From: Chamaecrista fasciculata
Lineage: Eukaryota; Streptophyta; Magnoliopsida; Fabales; Fabaceae
DNA length: 64,000 nt
Reading direction: 5' to 3'
Assembly: GCA_003254925.1 (NCBI GenBank)
Contig: QANZ01001775.1
Coordinates: 100,558 to 164,557, forward strand
The position numbers and the translations under genes were made by a program. Positions 58,425 to 64,000 of the stretch are shown here, piece after piece. How positions within the stretch are numbered: the first letter of the stretch is position 1; each line of letters begins with the position of its first letter. A model generated the notes under the pieces. That model ran no database searches. It was not told where the DNA came from and was given only the letters and a program-made list of their open reading frames with translations.

Positions 58425-59570
58425 TATATAATATTGATATTAGTTTTTTAGAATATTTTGTTATTTTCATAATATATTTTAAATTAATATTTTTGAATGG
58501 CATTATTGATGTTGTTTGTAAATTTTATTTATGAATATATATATTTGGCGAAAATGTCATGAGGTATTTGATGAAAAAAATAATTAAAAGGAAAGTAGAA
58601 ATATCTACATAGAAGAAAAGTCGAAGGTATACAGTATACTTGAAAAAAAATTAAAAAATACTAAATTCCCACGAATACAAGAGTTGAACTAAATACAAGA
58701 ATCAAATGCAAACAAATAATTTGTATACCAAACACTCCTTTATATCCTTAAAAATGAATTTTTGAGTGACCATCATCTAATTAATATGAACAATTTTTTT
58801 TTTTGAAAAAAAATTAATATGTTGAGGACTAAAAATAAACTTTCAGTCTGAAAATATAATTCGTTAGTTATAACTGAATTATTTTCACTTGTCACAAAAT
58901 GATATTTCTTTTTTATTTGTTTATTTTTATTAAAGATTTTTTTTTTATGTAGGTTTAACAATTATTTGTTTACGACCTGTTGGATAACATGTTCATTAAT
59001 TAGTGTATTTACTATTTAATACAACCCCTATTTTGGATTAGCATGGCACCAAATCAATGTCCTACCATCAATTTGTGGTATATTACCTTCTTTAGAATTG
59101 TCAATTCTTCTGGCCAAAAAAAAAAAAAATTGTCAATTCTTGAGGGAGGATCTTCCCCTTATACCCCTCGGAAAGATAGTCATATAAACAAGAAGTTAGA
59201 TCTAGACAAAATTAAATTAACTTAATCGAATTAAATCAAATTAAACTCACATAAAATCGAATAAATTAATGGATAAGTAATTTAGTTTAGTTTAAAATAG
59301 TTCAAATTTAAATAGTTTGGTTCGGTAACAGTATTTTAAGTTTTTAACACCTTGATAAATTGAACCAAAACGTTATGTATCTTTTTTTTTAAAAAAAGAA
59401 TAAAGGTAAATTAATATTAGGTATTTGTGGTATGCCTGATTCTCATAATGGTATTGTACATGTGCAATTTTTTCAGTTTCACTTAAGCAGTTAGGGTTCA
59501 TGTGGTTATATTTCGTCAACTTTAACGAAAAATGTTGACGTGACATTCACGTCAGTTAGTAAAAAGGATA
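58425..59570. other. Spacer, no gene seen
   Basis: AT-rich; short duplication of TTGTCAATTCTT around 59096-59140. No supported gene. Confidence 0.5.
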
Positions 59571-59690
59571 AATTACACTTTGGTACTCTGTGGTTTGACC
59601 CTATTTCACTTTGGTATCCTGTAGTTTGAAACCTGACACTCTGGTACCCTGTGATATTCTCCATTAACACTGGTCGGGGCGAGCCAAACT
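59571..59690. repeat. Single arm of the GGTACC-family element
   Basis: It begins GGATAAATTACACTTTGGTA and repeats the unit order of 54888-54990, including the shared TCTCCATTAACACT. It ends abruptly with no mirror arm. Confidence 0.7.
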
Positions 59691-60114
59691 GGACCACAAT
59701 ATTAAAAAAAACATATTTTTTTTATTGAATTCATTTATTTATTTTATGTATTTTTCAACTTGTACATATTGATAAAAATTAATTATGCATGAGTTTAATG
59801 ATATTTATATTAATAAAAATATTTAGTTTGATTCATTTGTTAAAAAATATTAATTTAATTGAGATTAAGTTTATATTTTATATATTTTTTAATATACAAT
59901 TAATAAAAATAGTAATACATATGTATTTTTTAATATAAAAATAATATTTATAAAAGTAAATATAAATATATAATGAAAAATGAAAAAAATGACTATACCC
60001 TGGGTCAGGCCTAGTCTAAAAGTGCTAGACCTAGGACCCGGCCCGAAGTTCCCCGACTGGATCGTGTTTTCTTCACTCCTACCCAAATATGTAATAATAA
60101 GTGAGTTAGCAAAG
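59691..60114. other. Spacer with decayed repeat, no gene seen
   Basis: AT-rich up to 59990, then a GC-richer 60000-60080 stretch (GGCCTAGTCT, CCCGGCCCGAAG) that looks like a repeat end. No gene supported. Confidence 0.4.
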
Positions 60115-60560
60115 AAAGGAAGAAAAATTTTCATTCTTAATCACAAATTAGAGACAAATTGGTGGTTGATTTTTTTTTCTAATTTATGACTAAGAATAAC
60201 GATGAAAATTCTGATAAAATCACATTTCGGAGACCAAAACGCAAAAAATGTGAAAGTTTGAGGACAAAAGTGAAACCAAAAGTAGTTTTTATGACCAAAA
60301 TGAAACTTACCCCATAGTTTGAGGACCAAAAATGATATTTTAACCTTAGTTGAAACCGACGGCCAAGATACAAGAGACATTAATGACTACGATGCAATAA
60401 AAATCGACGGCTGAAATACACTAAAGCCGATAATTAAGATTGTACCATGTCAACATTCTCTAATAAAATTGACAGAATAAAACCTTAAGTACCCTAACTA
60501 CTTAATGGTGAGAAACTCAAATCCCTAAGTGAAACTAGAAAAACCACACAACACTAATGT
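60115..60560. repeat. Lone arm of the 46807-48323 MULE family
   Basis: It matches 47860-48290 over its whole length (shared ATCACATTT, AATGTGAAAGTTTGAGGA, CCACACAACA blocks in the same order). No left arm is present. Confidence 0.75.
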
Positions 60561-60718
60561 GAGAATCGAGCATACCCAAGAGGTGTGCAAAATCGGGTCT
60601 AACCCGACCGAACTCGACACTTTTGATCGGGTTCGGTTTCTTAAACGGGTTACATCGAATTGCCATTTCAGTAAAAAGGCGATTGAATCGGGTTGAGTGG
60701 GTTAATCCTATAATAGAA

Positions 60719-60936
60719 TGATACAGAGAGAAACAATGCAATTAATGCTGCGAAATAATCTTGGCAATTCTCATTCAATGAAGAAATATTACAATGCTTA
60801 TATACAGCAAATGAAGGAATCAAGGCAACATTCTACAACATTCTATATTTGGACAACTCATCATTATGACAGCTATATACAGAATATTCCTACACTGACT
60901 GCAATAACAGAATTGGCAGGAAATGACAGCTCATCA
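60719..60936 (-). repeat. 3' LTR of the copia element
   Basis: 218 bp on the minus strand from TGATGAGCTG to CTGTATCA, following a purine-rich tract (GCAGGGGG, about 60946-60953). It contains a TATA-like TATATAAG and an AATGAG/ATTGAATG region. The flanking 5-bp duplication cannot be tested because the 5' end is missing. Confidence 0.75.
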
Positions 60937-63900
60937 CTCATTACCCCCTGCAAACTCAAGGGAGACTTCACTTGAAGTTTGGATCTGAATTGAAGAAAAA
61001 GAGGCTTGGACAGTGGTTTTGTAATGTATTTTGACTGCCTCAATAATAGAGAGCCATCAGACAAATGATCAACTTCAACTCCAAGAAAATAATGAATGGG
61101 ACCAAGGTCTTTGAGAGAAAATTTGGTGTGTAAGAGAGAAATGGTTTGAGAAACAGTTGCAGAATCACTCCCAGTGATCAAGATATCATCTACATATACA
61201 AGAAGATAGAGAATGGAGTGAGAAGTGGATTTGATGAAGAGAGAATGATCACTGCAATCTCGTTTGAAGCCAAGGGATTGGAGAGTGAAAGAGAGACTGT
61301 CAAACCATGTTCTAGGAGCCTGCTTAAGACCATAAAGAGACTTCTTGAACTTGCAAAGAGTGTTGGAATCACCATTGGAGAAACCTTCAGGCTGAACCAT
61401 GTAAACTTCTTCTTGAAGAGTGCCATTAAGAAAGGCATTGTTGACATCAAGTTGCCTAACAGACCATCCTTGAGACAATGCAATAGTGAGAACAACTCTA
61501 GTTGTAACTGGCTTAATGACAGGACTAAATGTCTTAGAGAAGTCAAAACCAGGTGTTTGATGGAAGCCTTTGGCAACAAGACGTGCTTTGAAGCGATTAA
61601 CAATGCCATTAGGTCTTTTCTTGATCCTAAATACCCATTTGCAACCAATGGGAATTTTACCATGAGGTAGAGGGACCAAATCCCAAGTTTGATTCCTTTG
61701 GAGAGCTTCATATTCCTCAGTCATTGCTTGTTTCCATCTTGTATCAGTGAGAGCAACCTTGACAGATGAAGGTTCAGTGGTTAGTAAGAGAGCCTTAGGT
61801 TTGATAATCCCTTGTTTCCCTCGAGTGGTCATAGGATGAGTGTTAATGGTAGAGATAGGCTTAGAGGTGATATGGCGTCTGACAGGTTGAGTTGGAAATA
61901 TAGGTGTTGAGGGAGAAGAAGAAAAATTGACTGGTGAGGATTGAAGGTGAGGAGGGATCATATAACGGGTAGAAGAGTCACTGCTAGAGGAATCTGGTGT
62001 AAGAGACTGACAAGGAACCTGTAGAGCAGCAGAATCTTGCACATGAAAAAGATTAGTACCAACATCAACGGAAGATATACTATGTGCAGCAGTAGAAGAT
62101 GAAGTAATTGAGTGTTGAATAGGCAAAGAATTAGAAACAAGGGGAATAGATGGAGTAGGAGAAACAGAATTAGTAACAGAAGATGATGTAGAAGAATGAA
62201 AGGGAGAAGTTGAAGAAGATGCTGCAAAAGGAAATTTAAATTCATCAAATAAAACATCTCTTGAAATGTATACCCTACCATTTGGAGTAAGACATTGATA
62301 CCCTTTGTGATTGGTACTATAACCCAGGAAAGTGCAAGGAATGGACCTGAATTGAAGCTTGTTTTTTTTTATATGGACGCAAATTTGGAAAACAAGTGGA
62401 ACCAAAGACCTTTAAATGAGAATAAATGGGAGATTTTTGAAAAGGAGACTCAAAAGGAGTAAAATTATTTAAGGTTGGTGTAGGGAGTCTATTTATAATA
62501 TGAATAGCAGTGAGGAAAGCCTCATCCCAATACAGAAGAGGCATAGAAGCATGAGCTAACATAACTAATCCTAGTTCAGTGATGTGTCTATTTTTACGTT
62601 CTGCTGTGCTATTTTGCTGTGGAGTGTGAGGGCAAGAAATGCGATGAATAATGCCATTTGTTTTGAAAAAAATTGATAGAGCTATGAACTCACCCCCACC
62701 ATCAGATTGCACACACTGTATTTTAGTGTTAAATTGTAATTCTACCATTGCCTTAAATTCATGAAACACTTTGGAAACTTCTGACTTTGCACGCAACAGA
62801 TATAACCAAGTGAATTTTGAAAAATCATCAATGAATTGAACAAAATACTTATAACCATTGGCAGATTGAATTGGGGTAGGACCCCATACATCAGTGTGAA
62901 TCATAGCAAGAGGTTTAGATGACACAAACACAGAAGGAGAAAAAGGCAAACGATGAGTTTTACCAAGACAACAAGCAGAACATAAAGGAAATTTTTCTTT
63001 ACTTAATGTTGGAAGATTACAACTATGAAGCACTTGATTTACAACTGGTAAAGAGGCATGACCCAAACGTGAATGCCATAAACTAAATAAAGACTGAGAA
63101 CATTTGGAAGAAGAAGAAACAGCAAGAGCAGACAATGCAGAAGAAGAAGCAGAAGAAGAAGTTGGTGTAAGCTTCAAGTTGTCAAAAACATAGAGTCCAT
63201 CCTTAACACTGCCCTGAATTAAGATTTTCTGGGTATCTTGACATTTCACAAAGTAAACAGTAGGGTGAAATTCAAAAAACACATGATTATCTGTGGCAAA
63301 CTTAGAAACACTTATTAAATTCTTAGCAGCAGTAGGAGCATGAAGTAAATTGTTTAAAGATAGAGAAGGGGAAGAGGAAGATTGCTGCACAGTAGCATAA
63401 CCAATGTGATGAATTGGCATACCTTGACCATTATCAAGATAAAGCTGATCATTACCCCCATAATCAGTACGATTACCAAGATTAGTAGAATCTGAAGTGA
63501 TATGATTGGTAGCTCCAGAATCAGCATACCAAGAAGCATCAAAACTTGGATGAGCATAAGCAATCATAGTAGTGGGTGGAGGATTTTGAGAGGAAGAAGC
63601 AGATGGAAACCCAGACTGAGCAAAAGGACTAACAAATTGGTGATTATATCTATGAAAACACTGCCATGCCATATGACCAACACGACTACACAACTGACAT
63701 TGAGGTTTGCTACCAGAAGTGAACCTACCACGACCTCTTCCTCCCCTAAAATTGGTGTTTCTGCCACCAAAACGACCACCATTGTTAAAGAAAGCTCTAG
63801 TTTGACCCTGAGAGGAATTTGGATTAGGAGAAGAGGGTTTTGGAGTGGATTTGGGTTGAGACTGAGCAAGATTAGCAGACATATTGGAGGGGGAGTCAGA

Positions 63901-63984
63901 TTCTTTCTTAAACTTTTCAATTCTTTCTTCTTGAGCTACTAAGAGACTCTCAATTTCATGATGGAGATTGTGCCCTAGGGCCAA
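60937..63984 (-). pseudogene. Copia gag-pol, frameshifted and lacking RNase H
   Basis: The upstream frame (63984-62317) has the zinc knuckle CQLCSRVGHMAWQC (about 63663-63704), protease ADSGATNH (about 63512), the integrase zinc-binding HxxxxH/CxxC region, and the integrase DDE residues in HTDVWGP, SDGGGEF and the later ERKNR block. It is broken by one extra base in the A9 run at 62362-62370. The second frame (62405-60873) has the RT with YVDDILI (about 61180-61200). After QSKYI (about 61028) the frame passes straight to the family's C-terminal TKPLSKP end, so the RNase H region has been deleted. A TGA just before 63984 is a further break in gag. Not capable of autonomous movement. Confidence 0.88.
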
Positions 63985-64000
63985 TCATCTTATAGATATG

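Larger units (their letters stand above)
60719..64000 (-). mobile_element. Degenerate Ty1/copia retrotransposon, 5' part outside the window
   Basis: Read on the minus strand from the right edge: gag end with zinc knuckle, protease, integrase, reverse transcriptase, then a 3' LTR. The order protease-integrase-RT defines Ty1/copia. The element continues beyond base 64000, so its 5' LTR and gag start are not visible. The damage is given under the coding entry. Confidence 0.93.

Noticed and set aside
61146-61670. Plus-strand 174-codon frame in the copia region
   Set aside because: It is antisense to the reverse transcriptase and has no family resemblance.
1-64000. CRISPR arrays, operons, ribosome-binding sites or bacterial insertion sequences
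   Set aside because: Introns, plant gene families and plant transposons show this is a nuclear eukaryotic sequence. None of these structures is present.

Overview
This is a eudicot plant nuclear window. It is AT-rich, its genes are split by spliceosomal GT-AG introns, and the families are plant-specific (IQD, GRF, GIF, KCS, LRR-XII receptor kinases, Ty1/copia). The intergenic DNA is packed with small inverted-repeat transposons. Nothing pins the species; a rosid is a guess. The assembly carries one 71-base gap and six single Ns.

Layout. (1) 1-15 kb is an immune-receptor-type block: an LRR receptor kinase cut by the left window edge, a second copy broken by four apparent frameshifts, two decayed kinase-tail duplicates, and a shattered aspartic-protease pseudogene, separated by nested MITEs. 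(2) 15.9-41.6 kb is gene-rich and conserved: an IQD calmodulin-binding protein (+), a GRF transcription factor with a miR396 site (-), a small conserved membrane-type protein (-), a GIF co-activator (+) divergent from it, and a 15-exon gene for an 876-residue coiled-coil protein with a LOTUS-like C-terminal module (-). (3) 42-50.8 kb has no host gene. It holds a MITE, a tRNA-derived SINE with a 16-bp target duplication, a GC-rich LTR-like block and two large Mutator-like inverted-repeat elements. (4) 50.85-53.2 kb is a two-exon 3-ketoacyl-CoA synthase (-). (5) 53.5-64 kb is again repeats: a Pack-MULE carrying fragments of two unrelated genes, MITE fragments, and a degenerate Ty1/copia element running off the right edge (-).

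How the genes relate. GRF proteins bind GIF co-activators through their QLQ domain, and miR396 represses GRFs; here a GRF gene and a GIF gene lie about 9 kb apart. The IQD-GIF pairing recalls the Arabidopsis arrangements IQD18-GIF2 and IQD17-GIF3 (from memory), so this is probably an old conserved block. The KCS gene belongs to very-long-chain fatty-acid (wax, suberin) synthesis and has no evident tie to its neighbours.

Most small elements share one signature: long terminal inverted repeats flanked by 9-bp target duplications, typical of Mutator-like MITEs. They sit in introns, in the flank just past a stop codon, and inside each other. Exon boundaries were deduced by hand from reading frame, GT-AG signals and family similarity, and have not been checked against transcripts.
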